In this document: positions 9,878 through 18,908 of the stretch, in pieces | How positions within the stretch are numbered: the first letter of the stretch is position 1 | How the letters are laid out: the number at the start of each line of letters is the position of its first letter | NCBI RefSeq assembly: GCF_900104475.1 | Contig: NZ_FNJR01000011.1 | Location: 62,001-126,000 of the forward strand | Direction: 5' to 3' | DNA: 64,000 bases | Source of the DNA: Actinopolyspora xinjiangensis | Lineage (GTDB): Bacteria > Actinomycetota > Actinomycetes > Mycobacteriales > Pseudonocardiaceae | Notes under the pieces: model-generated | What the model was told of the DNA's origin: nothing | The model's input: only the letters and a program-made list of their open reading frames with translations | Databases searched by the model: none | Made by a program: the position numbers and the translations under genes

Positions 9878-10663
9878 GTGGATCCGACCGAGCTAGTCCA
9901 GACCGGCCCGCTGCTCGCGGCGGTCGGATTCGCCGTTCTCGCCGGGACGGTCAGTTTCGCCTCCCCCTGCGTGGTTCCCCTGGTGCCCGGTTACCTCGCC
10001 TATCTGGCCGGGTTGGTCGGCGCCGAGGCCCCGGCGGTGGACGCCGGGGAGGCGGCCGCCGGGCGCCGGAGGGGGCGCTGGCGGGTCGCGGGCGCGGCGC
10101 TGCTGTTCATGCTCGGCTTCACCGTCGTGTTCGTGGTCGCCACGGTGAGCGTTCTCGGGCTCTCCGACGCGCTGGCCCTCAACGAGCCGGTGCTGCGGCG
10201 GCTCGGTGGTGTGGTCACCGTGCTGATGGGGCTGGTCTTCCTCGGCGTGTTCCCCGCGCTGCAACGTGACGTGCGTGTCCGGCGGGTGCCGCGCGGCGGG
10301 GTGTGGGGCGCTCCCGCGCTCGGTGCCGTGTTCGGCCTCGGCTGGACCCCCTGCCTGAGCCCCACCCTCACCGGAGTCGTCTCGCTCGCCTACAGCACCC
10401 AGTGGCAGGGCGGCGCCGCGCTGCGCGGTGTCGTGCTGGTGGTGGTCTACTGCCTCGGCCTCGGTATCCCGTTCGTGGTGCTGGCGCTCGGGGCGCGGTG
10501 GGCGGTACGCGGCACCGGCTGGCTGCGCAGGCACTCCCGCAAGATCCAGTGGGTCGGTGGGGTGCTGCTCATAGTGGTGGGGCTGCTGCTGGTCACCGGC
10601 CTGTGGGGAAGCATGATCGCGTCGTTGCGCGCCCCGATCAACGGATTCGAGTTGCCCATCTGA
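9878..10663 (+). CDS. ccdA: Cytochrome c biogenesis transmembrane thiol transporter
   Basis: 261 residues, polytopic membrane protein of the DsbD/CcdA family that carries electrons from cytoplasmic thioredoxin to outer ResA. The two redox cysteines are visible in FASPCVVPLVPGY (near residue 31) and GWTPCLSPTL (near 156). There are six hydrophobic segments. The GTG start has no ribosome site, consistent with leaderless translation. The stop overlaps the resB ATG. Confidence 0.94.
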   Translation: MDPTELVQTGPLLAAVGFAVLAGTVSFASPCVVPLVPGYLAYLAGLVGAEAPAVDAGEAAAGRRRGRWRVAGAALLFMLGFTVVFVVATVSVLGLSDALALNEPVLRRLGGVVTVLMGLVFLGVFPALQRDVRVRRVPRGGVWGAPALGAVFGLGWTPCLSPTLTGVVSLAYSTQWQGGAALRGVVLVVVYCLGLGIPFVVLALGARWAVRGTGWLRRHSRKIQWVGGVLLIVVGLLLVTGLWGSMIASLRAPINGFELPI

Positions 10664-12315
10664 TGAACACTTCGGTCTTCCGGCGAGCCCTGGCCTTCCT
10701 GCGCAACACCTGGCGCGGGCTCACCTCGATGCGCACCGCCCTGGTGCTGCTGTTCCTGCTGGCGCTCGCCGCGCTGCCCGGTGCGCTGCTGCCCCAGTGG
10801 TCGCTCAACCGCCGGAACGTCGAGACGTTCTACGACAACCACCCGACCTGGGCGAAGGTCCTCGACTCCATCGGCGCGTTCAACGTGTTCAGCTCGGTGT
10901 GGTTCGCCGCGATCTACGTGCTGCTGTTCGTCTCGCTGATCGGGTGCCTGGTCCCGCGCAGTGCGGAGTACCTGCGACAGCTGCGCGCGCGCCCGGTGCG
11001 TACGCCGCGCAACCTCGCCAGGATGCCGCACCACGCCGAGGGCACCGTCCCGCTCCCGGCCGACGAGATGGCGGCCGTGGCGCGCCGCAGGCTGCGCCGC
11101 TGGCGTGTGTCCGAGAACACCGAAGAGGACGGCACCCGCACCCTCAGCGCCGAACGCGGCTACCTGCGGGAGGCGGGCAACCTGGTGTTCCATTTCGCGT
11201 TGGTGGGGCTGTTGATCACCGTCGGCGGTGATCAGCTCATGCGCTACGAGGGCCAGAAGATCGTGAAGGTCGGCGACGAGGGGTTCTGCAACTCGGGGAC
11301 CTTCAACTACGACTCCTTCGACGCGGGGCTGACGGTGGACGGCACGAACCTGAGCCCGTTCTGCCTGCGGCTCAACGACTTCGACGTGCGCTACCTGCAC
11401 ACCGGTCAGCCGGAGCGCTTCCACGCCGACATCGAGTACCAGGCGGGCGAGTCGCTGGAAAACGACAACTGGAAGTCCCACGACCTGCGGGTCAACAATC
11501 CGCTACGGGTCGCCGGTGACCGCGTCTACCTGACCGGCAACGGCTACACCCCGGTGTTCACCGTCACCTTCCCCGACGGCACCCAGCGGACCAAGCGGAC
11601 GCAGTGGCAGCCGGTCGACACGACCACGATGCTCTCGCAGGGCGCCACCAAGTTCGACCGTCCCGGCATGTCGAACGAACAGCGCAGGCACGACAACCAG
11701 CTGGCGATCACCGGCCTGTTCGCCCCGACGGCCAGTCTCGACGGCAAGGTGCTCAGCTCGCGCTTCCCCGCGCTGAACGACCCGATGGTGGCCGTGGACG
11801 TCCTCAAGGGCAAGCTCGGGCTCGCGGGCGGCAGGGGGCAGTCGATCTTCAGTGTGGATCAGTCCCTCATCGATTCCGGGGAGTTGAACCGGGTCGCCCG
11901 CGAGAACCTGGCGGTCGGCGAGACGATCCGGCTCGACGACGGCACCACCGTCCGGTTCGACGGGGTGGAGCGCTGGGCGAACCTGCAGGTCTCGCACAAT
12001 CCGTTCCAGCGCTACGTGCTGGTGTTCGCGGTCGCGGTGGTCATCGGGCTCGGCGCTTCGCTGAGCATCAAGCGCCGCCGGATCTGGCTGCGGATCAGGC
12101 CGTCGCCGGAGGGCCCCGGCGACGACGCGGCGGAGACCACCTCCCGCGACGAGGGCACCGCCGGTGCCTCGGTCGAGATCGGCGGGCTCGCGCGTACCGA
12201 CCAGGCCGGGTACGGCGAGGAGTTCACCAGGCTGGCCGATGAGCTGCTCGCGAGCGGGGCGGAATCCTCCGCGCGGGGCTCGTCGGAGACCAACTCCCTC
12301 GGAAGGAGCAGTTGA
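10663..12315 (+). CDS. resB: Cytochrome c biogenesis protein ResB (System II)
   Basis: 550 residues. Three hydrophobic segments lie near the N-terminus (GLTSMRTALVLLFLLALAAL..., VWFAAIYVLLFVSLIGC, LVFHFALVGLLITVGGDQ), followed by a large extracytoplasmic domain and a last membrane helix (about residues 447-465). This is the ResB layout; with CcsA it forms the haem-handling synthase complex. ATG overlaps the ccdA stop. The last 75 residues are an acidic cytoplasmic tail. Confidence 0.94.
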   Translation: MNTSVFRRALAFLRNTWRGLTSMRTALVLLFLLALAALPGALLPQWSLNRRNVETFYDNHPTWAKVLDSIGAFNVFSSVWFAAIYVLLFVSLIGCLVPRSAEYLRQLRARPVRTPRNLARMPHHAEGTVPLPADEMAAVARRRLRRWRVSENTEEDGTRTLSAERGYLREAGNLVFHFALVGLLITVGGDQLMRYEGQKIVKVGDEGFCNSGTFNYDSFDAGLTVDGTNLSPFCLRLNDFDVRYLHTGQPERFHADIEYQAGESLENDNWKSHDLRVNNPLRVAGDRVYLTGNGYTPVFTVTFPDGTQRTKRTQWQPVDTTTMLSQGATKFDRPGMSNEQRRHDNQLAITGLFAPTASLDGKVLSSRFPALNDPMVAVDVLKGKLGLAGGRGQSIFSVDQSLIDSGELNRVARENLAVGETIRLDDGTTVRFDGVERWANLQVSHNPFQRYVLVFAVAVVIGLGASLSIKRRRIWLRIRPSPEGPGDDAAETTSRDEGTAGASVEIGGLARTDQAGYGEEFTRLADELLASGAESSARGSSETNSLGRSS

Positions 12316-13334
12316 TGGTCAACCAGGCACTGTCCAATTTGAGCGACATGGCGTTCGCGACCTCGGTCGTGGTCTACATCTTCGCCATGCTGCTCTACTT
12401 CGCCGAGTTCGCCTCCGGCAAGGCGACCGAGACCGCCGAGCGGGGCGCGGCCGAACCGGCGAGGGCGACCGTCGGCGTGGGCGGCGTCGCCACCCAGGAG
12501 CCGCCTGCGCGGCCCACTGTCGGACGCCTGGAGCCCGAGCCGCGCAAGCCCTGGTCGGAGCGCTTCGGCGGCATGGCCGTGGCCGTGACCGTGCTCGGCG
12601 TGCTCGTGCACGCCTTCTCCCTGGTCACGCGCGGTATGGCCGTGGGGCGCGTGCCCTGGGGCAACATGTACGAGTTCGGCTCGGCGATCTGCCTGGTCGC
12701 GGTGATCGCCTGGCTGGTGGTGCTCTACCGGCAGTCCCGCTCGATCCGCAAGCCCACCACCGCGCCCAAACTGCGCGGGCTGGGCGGCTTCGTGCTGCTG
12801 CCCGCCACGTTGCTGCTGTTCCTTTCCGGCACCGCCCTCTACGCCACCGCTTCGCAGCTGCAGCCCGCGCTGCGCTCCTACTGGATCTGGATCCACGTCT
12901 CCGCCGCCATCGTCTCCACCGGTGTGCTGATGTTCGCCGGTGTGGCCAGCGTGCTGTTCCTGGTCCGGCTGCGGAGCGAGAACGACCCGGCCAGGCCCGG
13001 CGGCATCGGCAGTCGGCTGCCCAGCAGCCAGGTGCTCGACCGGTTCGCCTACCGCGCGACCGTGCTGATCATGCCGGTGTGGACCTTCGCGATCATCGCG
13101 GGCGCCATGTGGGCCGAGGCCGCCTGGGGCCGTTTCTGGGGTTGGGACCCCAAGGAGACCTGCTCGCTGATCGCCTGGATCGTCTACGCGGCCTACCTGC
13201 ACGCCCGGGCCACCTCGGGATGGCGGGGGACCCGCGCCGCCTGGATCAACATCCTCGGCCTGGCGGTGATGATCTTCAACCTGTTCTTCATCAACATCGT
13301 GATCTCCGGGTTGCACTCCTACGCCGGTCTGTGA
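12315..13334 (+). CDS. ccsA: Cytochrome c synthase subunit CcsA/ResC
   Basis: 339 residues with about eight membrane segments. The haem-binding WWD region is seen as WGRFWGWDPKETCSL, and conserved histidines lie before it (VHAFSLVTRG, WIHVSAAIV). ATG 12315 was chosen because GGAAGGAG at 12301-12308 lies 6 bases upstream. It overlaps the resB stop. It completes resA-ccdA-resB-ccsA. Confidence 0.95.
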   Translation: MVNQALSNLSDMAFATSVVVYIFAMLLYFAEFASGKATETAERGAAEPARATVGVGGVATQEPPARPTVGRLEPEPRKPWSERFGGMAVAVTVLGVLVHAFSLVTRGMAVGRVPWGNMYEFGSAICLVAVIAWLVVLYRQSRSIRKPTTAPKLRGLGGFVLLPATLLLFLSGTALYATASQLQPALRSYWIWIHVSAAIVSTGVLMFAGVASVLFLVRLRSENDPARPGGIGSRLPSSQVLDRFAYRATVLIMPVWTFAIIAGAMWAEAAWGRFWGWDPKETCSLIAWIVYAAYLHARATSGWRGTRAAWINILGLAVMIFNLFFINIVISGLHSYAGL

Positions 13335-13579
13335 TCGCGGCGCGGGAGCGCGAGGGCCGGGTTTCCCGGCCGTCGTTCGTGACCCGGTGCTCGCGTGGAC
13401 GCGAGTGTTGTCCGTAAGATCACGGCTGTGGTAGTGGCCCGATAGGCCGGGCGGGCCCGCGGGGAAGCGGCGCGGGCCGGATTCCCCGCGTGGCCACCCG
13501 CCGTGAACCGGGAGAGCTCTCGTCATTACCGTGCACACGGGCCGGGTGGGTCTCGATTCGTTCTTGGAGGATTCGAACG

Positions 13580-15028
13580 GTGACCGGAAGAAGCGACGAG
13601 CCGGACGCCCGACAGGACTCGGGAGGGTTTCCCACCGGAGGAGGAGCGGACCCGAACGCGGAGTCGAGCGAGGGCTCGTCCCCGACGGGGTACGTGGCAC
13701 CCGACCAGGCCGCCGGTGCCCCGGCGACGGGCGGTCATCCCGAACAGGCGCGGCAGTACCCCGCCTACGGCCAGCAGTACCCGCAGTCCGGGCCGAACCC
13801 GGTGGTCAACCCTCAGGGGAATCCGGCCGCTTCCGGCCCCAGGCCGGTTCCCGGCGGGGACCCCAACCAGGCGCAGTCCGGTCCCTACCGCATGCCGCCG
13901 GGGACTCCCTCGGGGCCGTACCCCGCGCCGGGCAGCGGTTCCGGACCGTACCCCGCACCGCCGGGCCAGCCCTATCCGCCGCAGGGGGGTCCGGCCGGCC
14001 AGCCCCAGCAACCCCAGCCCGGCCAGCAACCGCCGCAGCCACAGGGCGTTCCGGGGTGGCAGCAGCAGGTCCCGCCCGGGCAGCAGGACCCCGCCCAGGA
14101 CCTCTCCTCGGCGCAGTTGCTGCGGCAGTCCAAGCGCCCGCCGCAGTCGGGCTGGCGGCGTGTCCTCTACCTGGCCAGCGGGAAGACCATCAACCCCGGC
14201 GAGAGTCCCGCCGACGTGCACCGCCGCGAGCTGATAGCACGGATCAACCAGCCGCTCTACGGCTGCTACAAGATCGCCATGCTGAGCCTCAAGGGCGGGG
14301 TCGGCAAGACCACGACCACCGCCACGCTCGGCTCCACGTTCTCCTCGCTGCGCGGTGACCGGGTGGTCGCGGTGGACGCGAACCCGGATCGGGGGACGCT
14401 GAGCCAGAAGATCCCGCTGGAGACCACGGCCACCGTGCGGCACCTGCTGCGGGACGCGCAGCGCATCCGCAAGTACAGCGACGTGCGCTCCTACACCTCG
14501 CAGGGCCCGAGCAGGCTGGAGATCCTGGCCAGCGAGCAGGACCCGGCGGTCTCCGAGGCGTTCAGCGAGAGCGACTACCGCACCACCGTCGATCTGCTGG
14601 AGCACTTCTACAACGTGCTGCTCACCGACTGCGGCACCGGGCTGATGCACTCCGCGATGAAGGGTGTGCTCGACGTGGCCGACTCGCTGGTGATCGTCTC
14701 GCCCGGCTCCATCGACGGCGCGCGCAGCGCTTCGGCCACACTGGACTGGCTGGACGCCCACGGTTACGGCGAGCTGGTCTCGCGCTCGGTGGCGGTCATC
14801 AACTCGGTGCGGCCGGGATCGGGCAAGGTGGATGTCGACAAGCTGGCGGCGCACTTCGCGTCCCGCTGCCGTTCGGTGTCCAAGATCCCGTTCGATCCGC
14901 ACCTGGAGGAGGGGGCCGAGGTCGATCTGGACCAGCTGGCCACTCCGACCAGGCTGGCGTTGCTGGAGCTGGCCGCCACGGTGGCCGATGACTTTCCCTA
15001 CGCCGCGGGTAGGCAGCAGTCCGGCTGA
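13580..15028 (+). CDS. EspI-like MinD/ParA-family ATPase with proline-rich N-terminus
   Basis: 482 residues. The first 200 or so are Pro/Gln/Gly-rich with repeated YPAP, GPYPAP and QPQPGQQ elements. The C-terminal part is a deviant-Walker ATPase: LKGGVGKTTTTATLG, VVAVDANPDRGTL, and switch-like LLTDCGTGL. This combination matches EspI-like proteins linked to type VII secretion and MinD-like proteins of actinobacteria. The GTG start has GGAGG at 13566-13570. It stands alone after ccsA, and WXG-type genes lie 24 kb away, so a secretion role is inference. Confidence 0.82.
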   Translation: MTGRSDEPDARQDSGGFPTGGGADPNAESSEGSSPTGYVAPDQAAGAPATGGHPEQARQYPAYGQQYPQSGPNPVVNPQGNPAASGPRPVPGGDPNQAQSGPYRMPPGTPSGPYPAPGSGSGPYPAPPGQPYPPQGGPAGQPQQPQPGQQPPQPQGVPGWQQQVPPGQQDPAQDLSSAQLLRQSKRPPQSGWRRVLYLASGKTINPGESPADVHRRELIARINQPLYGCYKIAMLSLKGGVGKTTTTATLGSTFSSLRGDRVVAVDANPDRGTLSQKIPLETTATVRHLLRDAQRIRKYSDVRSYTSQGPSRLEILASEQDPAVSEAFSESDYRTTVDLLEHFYNVLLTDCGTGLMHSAMKGVLDVADSLVIVSPGSIDGARSASATLDWLDAHGYGELVSRSVAVINSVRPGSGKVDVDKLAAHFASRCRSVSKIPFDPHLEEGAEVDLDQLATPTRLALLELAATVADDFPYAAGRQQSG

Positions 15029-15063
15029 CGAGAAGTTTACTTCGCAGGCTGCCCAAGGACTAG

Positions 15064-15230
15064 CTTGGCGGAACCTCTGGCACGGCTCTCGCCGCGGGGC
15101 CGGGGACATCGAGTAGGTACACGCCACGTCTCCGGCGTCCTCGCGAGAGCCGCACCAGAGAACCCGCGGCGGTGCCGGTGGCGAGGGTGGTGGGAGCTCG
15201 GCCCGCGAGAGTGCTCGGAGTTCGACACTG
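15064..15230 (+). repeat. Dispersed palindromic element, copy B
   Basis: Starts CTTGGCGGAACCTC. The inner stem is of the second type, CCGGGGAC pairing with GTCTCCGG (about 15098-15135). It ends in GAGAACCCGCGG and continues with about 50 bases matching the right flank of copy A. A partial echo of that right flank occurs again near 15287-15340. No gene is seen from 15029 to 15494. Confidence 0.85.
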
Positions 15231-15494
15231 CGGGCGTGGCTGGGGCTTGGCACCGCGCGAATCCGCTTGGTCGCGTTCGCGTGGGGTGCCGACCGCGAGG
15301 GTGCTCGGCGGTTCGGCCGGTGAGAGTGGCTGGGATCCGTTACCGGCCTCGTTGTCCCGTGCCCGCTCGTCCGGCGATTTGGTGAGGAATCGACGTCGCG
15401 CGGGGCACACACCGCCCCAGCGGAACGGCGATTTCGTGGGAGATCGGCGCTCCCGGCGGCCGGAACCCGACCACGGGTACCGGCCCGGGGGCCT

Positions 15495-15680
15495 TCAGTT
15501 CTCGTCGCGGGGTTTGCGTTGCTGTTCGGAGATCCTGCGGAGGAATTCGGGGTCGTCGTCCGGGGCGGGGCGTTCGGGCGGCTCGGTACCCTTGCCGGAT
15601 ATACCGCCAGTGGGGCCGAATCCCTGCCAGAGCAGCACGACGAGCGTCACGGCGCCGATCGCCGCCAGGATGTAGACCAT
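15495..15680 (-). CDS. Short single-helix membrane protein
   Basis: 61 residues from ATG at 15680. A good GGAGGTGA ribosome site lies just upstream on the minus strand, which is why this start is preferred over longer frames. Residues 1-20 form a membrane helix (MVYILAAIGAVTLVVLLW); the rest is a charged tail ending EFLRRISEQQRKPRDEN. No catalytic motif; function unknown. Confidence 0.65.
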   Translation of the reverse strand: MVYILAAIGAVTLVVLLWQGFGPTGGISGKGTEPPERPAPDDDPEFLRRISEQQRKPRDEN

Positions 15681-16148
15681 CGTGGTCACCTCCGTTGTTC
15701 CGCCGGGTAGCGGATCCGTCCGGGAGCGTTGTCGTCCCGTGGTTCGTTGCCGCATGCCGGATCGCCGGCCGCGGCGCGGGGATTTGTCCGATCCGTGTGG
15801 CGTGCGAAGTTCAATGATAACCGGTCGGGAAAGCCGGGCACGGCATCGATGATCCCGCGATGTGGTGACGGATGTCGCGTGGTCCGGTGAGAAACGCCTC
15901 GTCCGGCGGGTCGTCCCGCCGGGAACGCGGGTGACGGAGTGGCCCGTCTCGGTGCCCTCGTGGCGGCGGTTCCGTTTCGGGGTCGGCGCCGGGGCGGACG
16001 GTGGGAGGTCTCGGCCGGGGCCGAGCCGGGTGCACTGCCGGGCGGCAGGGTACGTGACGTCGAGGTCCTCGTGCCCTGCCACACAGCAAGGCGCCGGCTC
16101 GGCCGGGCCGTCTTCCCCGACTCCGGGGGAGTCGGGCGGGTGCCCGTC
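15681..16148. other. Gap upstream of the one-helix gene, no gene seen
   Basis: About 470 bases between two minus-strand genes. No coding frame is convincing and no repeat is recognised. It should contain the promoter of the gene at 15495-15680. Confidence 0.5.
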
Positions 16149-16391
16149 TCAGTGGGCGGTGCCGATTCCGTTGGTCATCTCCGCGTCGTTGGTCAGCTCG
16201 GCCAGCATCGTGCGGACCTCGGACTCGCGGAAGCGGCGGTGCCCGCCCGGGGTGCGGATCGAACCGATCCGGCCCGCGGTGGCCCATCGGGTCACGGTTT
16301 TCGGGTCAACCCGGAACATAGCGGCGACCTCGCCTGGCGTGAGCAGATGGTCCTGGCCGTTCTGCGGGATCTGTTGGGTCGACGCTGTCAC
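16149..16391 (-). CDS. bldC: BldC-family MerR-type DNA-binding protein
   Basis: 80 residues. The helix-turn-helix reads LLTPGEVAAMFRVDPKTV followed by TRWATAGRIGSIRTPGGHRR, the winged-helix signature of BldC, a small regulator of development in streptomycetes. GTG 16391 is preferred because GGAGG lies 5 bases before it; the longer frame from 16427 has no such site. The C-terminal 15 residues (TNDAEMTNGIGTAH) are extra compared with BldC. Target genes are unknown. Confidence 0.85.
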   Translation of the reverse strand: MTASTQQIPQNGQDHLLTPGEVAAMFRVDPKTVTRWATAGRIGSIRTPGGHRRFRESEVRTMLAELTNDAEMTNGIGTAH

Positions 16392-16545
16392 TGTGACCTC
16401 CACGGTCGAAGGATGGTATCCGGGCATTCCGGTCGCATCCTGGCACTGATGAGGCCGGGTACTCGAACCGTTGGGTCCAGGTAAAGGGAAAGTAAGGGAC
16501 GAAAGGTGCGGTTCGGGCGGAGCGACGGCTCCCCGAGTCGTCCTA

Positions 16546-16551
16546 TACCCT
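16546..16551 (+). promoter_or_regulatory. Candidate -10 of a leaderless transcript (DUF4229 gene)
   Basis: TACCCT, within TATACCCT, lies 7 bases before the GTG at 16559. No ribosome site is present. Same geometry as for ccdA. Confidence 0.5.
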
Positions 16552-16558
16552 GGTTGAC

Positions 16559-16963
16559 GTGCGACAACAGCAGCAGGAAACGCCCGGGGGCTCGGAGGAA
16601 CCGCGCTCCGGGGCGACTACGGAGCGGGGCGAAGCACCGCGTGGTGGCGCGCTCGCGCTCGACATCGCGCTCTACACCGTCGCCAGGTTCGGCATGCTCG
16701 CCGTGCTGGCGGGTGTGTTGGTGCTCTTTCGGGTTCCGTTGCTGGTGGCGCTGGCCGTCGCGGTGGTGGTGGCCATGCCGCTTTCCCTGGTGGTTTTCTC
16801 CCGACTGCGCCGCAGGGTGGCGGCGGGGATGGCCGAGCGCGCCGCCGAGCGCTCGGAACGTAAAGAGCAGTTGCGGGCGCAGCTGCGCGGCGAGGCCGAC
16901 GAGGTCGAGCCCGACCCGCCGGTGGGCGAGGAGGAGCCCGACCCCGAGGCCAGGAGTGACTGA
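16559..16963 (+). CDS. DUF4229 family membrane protein
   Basis: 134 residues, GTG start. Two membrane helices at about residues 38-56 and 60-80 (ARFGMLAVLAGVLVLFR; LVALAVAVVVAMPLSLVVF). They are followed by an Arg/Glu coiled-coil-like segment and an acidic Pro/Glu tail. The helix pair plus charged tail matches DUF4229; function unknown. Confidence 0.78.
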   Translation: MRQQQQETPGGSEEPRSGATTERGEAPRGGALALDIALYTVARFGMLAVLAGVLVLFRVPLLVALAVAVVVAMPLSLVVFSRLRRRVAAGMAERAAERSERKEQLRAQLRGEADEVEPDPPVGEEEPDPEARSD

Positions 16964-16965
16964 TC

Positions 16966-17490
16966 TCACCTGGGTTTTTCGGTTTCGTGCGCCGGGTTCC
17001 CGGTCTCCGGGCGGGGCGCGAGTGATCCGCCCGGTGGGTTCGCGAGCGGCGCGCTGTCCTCGCGCCGGCGGTTCTTCCGGCGCTCCTCCGGCTCTTTCAG
17101 CGATTGCTCGCGGTCTTTCCCGCTGTCGTCGTGGTCGTCATCGTCGTCCTCGGAGATTCCCGCTTTCCGCGCGGATATTCCCGTGGTGTCCGTCCCTGTC
17201 GCGCCTTCCCGGTTCCTGCTGGGGTTTTGTATCGGCCCCGTCCGATCGACCAGCCGGATGACGGTCAGCGCGGACTGCGCGGTGAAGCTCGTCTCGGCCT
17301 TCTCGCTGCCGCCGGCGAGCTCACGCGTGTCGAATCCGGCCCGGTAGGAGAGCGTGTAGCGCACTCCTCTGTTGGTGGGGATCTCCCGCTGGAGGTAGCC
17401 CTGGTTCTCCCAGCCGTCGAGGTCCAAGACCTTCGCGTCCTCGGACGCTGCCGGCGGCGTCAGGTCCGGGTGCTCGAACTCCGGGTGCAC
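16966..17490 (-). CDS. Hypothetical protein, possibly 5'-truncated
   Basis: 174 residues from GTG 17490. The N-terminal 75 residues look folded (LDLDGWENQGYLQREIPTN, VRYTLSYRAGFDTRE). The rest is a highly charged low-complexity tail. The same frame stays open upstream to about 17805 with no ATG, GTG or TTG, and reads a plausible stretch including AGSAYYLLIESSPDIPVTV just before the GTG. The present start may therefore not be the original one, or the gene may have lost its 5' end. I recognise no family. Confidence 0.45.
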   Translation of the reverse strand: MHPEFEHPDLTPPAASEDAKVLDLDGWENQGYLQREIPTNRGVRYTLSYRAGFDTRELAGGSEKAETSFTAQSALTVIRLVDRTGPIQNPSRNREGATGTDTTGISARKAGISEDDDDDHDDSGKDREQSLKEPEERRKNRRREDSAPLANPPGGSLAPRPETGNPAHETEKPR

Positions 17491-17982
17491 CGTGACGGGA
17501 ATGTCCGGGGAGCTCTCGATGAGGAGGTAGTACGCACTTCCCGCGCTCGATGCAGTCCATGAAGCCGCACCTGAGATCCACGCGCTTGAGGTTTCCCGTC
17601 GGCGGTGGTCTGTTTGGTGTGGAATGTTCCGGTCGGGGGCGCGTACCCGTTCCGTTTCAGGCGGGTTTCTCCGGTGCGGACATTCGTCCTTCTCGCGGCG
17701 TGCGGGGGCGTGCGGCGGGGGTTCCGTTCTTCGTCTCGTGGCCGCGAAGCTAGTCAGCCCGGAAGGAGGGCCGGAAGGGGAGTTGCCCGAACCGGTGACC
17801 TCGCCTTATCCGTTCGTCCCAGTTGTTCTCCGGGGGTCTTGCCCCGGCCGGGTGGCCGGGGCGGTGCTGCCGGGCAGGGGTGGGGATCTCGCGGGAAAAC
17901 CGACGAGCTCTCGGTCGGCGGGAATGCTGCGGCGGTTTTGCCGTGGTGCACCGGAACGGCGGTGCGGGTGGGCGGGGCGGTT
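17491..17982. other. Gap with an open minus frame but no start codon
   Basis: About 490 bases. The minus frame of the preceding gene continues open to about 17805 but lacks a start codon. Nothing else is recognised. Confidence 0.4.
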
Positions 17983-18399
17983 CTATAGCCGGTGGAGCCC
18001 GTCGAGCACGCGGCGCATGAGTGCGAGCTCGGGGTGCTCGGTGCCGGGGTCGCCCGACACGCCCGTGGGTGCGCTGTTCCCGGAGGTTGTGCCGGAGTCC
18101 GGTGGTGCGGGGGCCGGAGTCGGTGGGCCGGGTGCCGGGATCGCTCGTGGTGGCGCGGGTGCGAACGGCCTAGGGTGCCGGTCCGGGTCGCACAGCGGCC
18201 AGCGGATGACTTCGGTGGTGGGGTGTTCGCGCCGGAAGTACGACTCCAGCCGCAGCGCGGCCAGCCGTCGGGCGGCGGGGCCGCTGCCGCCCGCGTGGCG
18301 GGGACGGTAGCAGGCGCGGTTTCCCCACAGGGTGAGCACGATCGCGGTGCCCGCCAGCAGCACCGCCGTGCCCAGCAGCATGGCGGGATGGGTGTTCAT
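17983..18399 (-). CDS. Cassette 1 protein D: one-helix membrane protein
   Basis: 138 residues. An N-terminal helix (about 6-28) is followed by the conserved block YRPRHAGGSGPAARRLAALR, then WPLCDPD, a Pro-rich linker and a C-terminus PELALMRRVLDGLHRL. The gene at 24065-24499 encodes the same three blocks, so the two are paralogues. ATG overlaps the stop of the preceding gene. Last gene of a minus-strand cassette divergent from the XRE gene at 19845. Function unknown. Confidence 0.78.
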   Translation of the reverse strand: MNTHPAMLLGTAVLLAGTAIVLTLWGNRACYRPRHAGGSGPAARRLAALRLESYFRREHPTTEVIRWPLCDPDRHPRPFAPAPPRAIPAPGPPTPAPAPPDSGTTSGNSAPTGVSGDPGTEHPELALMRRVLDGLHRL

Positions 18400-18638
18400 T
18401 CGGGTCCTTTGTGGTTCCGTGGTTGTTCGGGGGTCGTTCCGGTGGTCGGTGGTCGACCGCCGAAGGCGAGTGCGGCGGCGTAGTCGCTCAGTTCGTGGGA
18501 GAGGTGTCGCAGTGCCGAGGCGGTTTCGGCGCACTGCCGGGCGGTGGCCCGCCCGGCCGCGATGTCGCGCATGGTTCGTTCCAGGCGCTCCGGGTCGTGG
18601 GACGGGGTGGGGTTCGGCCGTGCCGAGGGGCCGGTCAT
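18396..18638 (-). CDS. Cassette 1 protein B: small helical protein
   Basis: 80 residues. The core TARQCAETASALRHLSHELS plus DYAAALAFGG aligns with TPRQCAELAGVLQRLSDELR plus DYAAGLAFSG in the gene at 24496-24744. Both have a disordered Pro/Thr tail. Its stop overlaps the start of protein D (ATGA). Family not recognised; the repetition beside a second XRE locus is the main clue. Confidence 0.72.
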   Translation of the reverse strand: MTGPSARPNPTPSHDPERLERTMRDIAAGRATARQCAETASALRHLSHELSDYAAALAFGGRPPTTGTTPEQPRNHKGPE

Positions 18639-18644
18639 GAGGCA

Positions 18645-18908
18645 TCACCGGCGCGCGGCACCGTGTGCTGCCGGGGCGGTCGCGTGCGGGTGGAACCGCG
18701 TTCGGCGGTGGGCATTCGCGTCGTCCTTTCCGCGTCGTCGTGGTTGTCGTGTCGGGAATTCGTCGTGTCGTTCCGGGCTGTCGTCGTGTCGCTTCGGGTG
18801 GTGGCCGTGTCGCGCCGTGTCGGGGACGGGGAGGCGTGTGCGGCGTGCTGGGGTGGATGCCGCCCGGCCGGGGCGGTGGACGGCCTGGCTCCGGATGTCG
18901 GAGGTCAC
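18645..18908 (-). CDS. Possible Arg/His-rich small protein in cassette 1
   Basis: 87 residues, GTG overlapping the stop of the gene at 18905-19246 (GTGA). Composition is dominated by Arg, His, Pro and Thr with no domain. It fits the overlapping architecture of the operon exactly and otherwise a 266-base hole would remain. It has no counterpart in the second cassette, so it may be spurious. Confidence 0.35.
   Translation of the reverse strand: MTSDIRSQAVHRPGRAASTPARRTRLPVPDTARHGHHPKRHDDSPERHDEFPTRQPRRRGKDDANAHRRTRFHPHATAPAAHGAARR

Noticed and set aside
17104-17562. Plus-strand frame opposite the gene at 16966-17490
   Set aside because: Composition is that of a complement of the charged minus-strand protein; no ribosome site and no motif.
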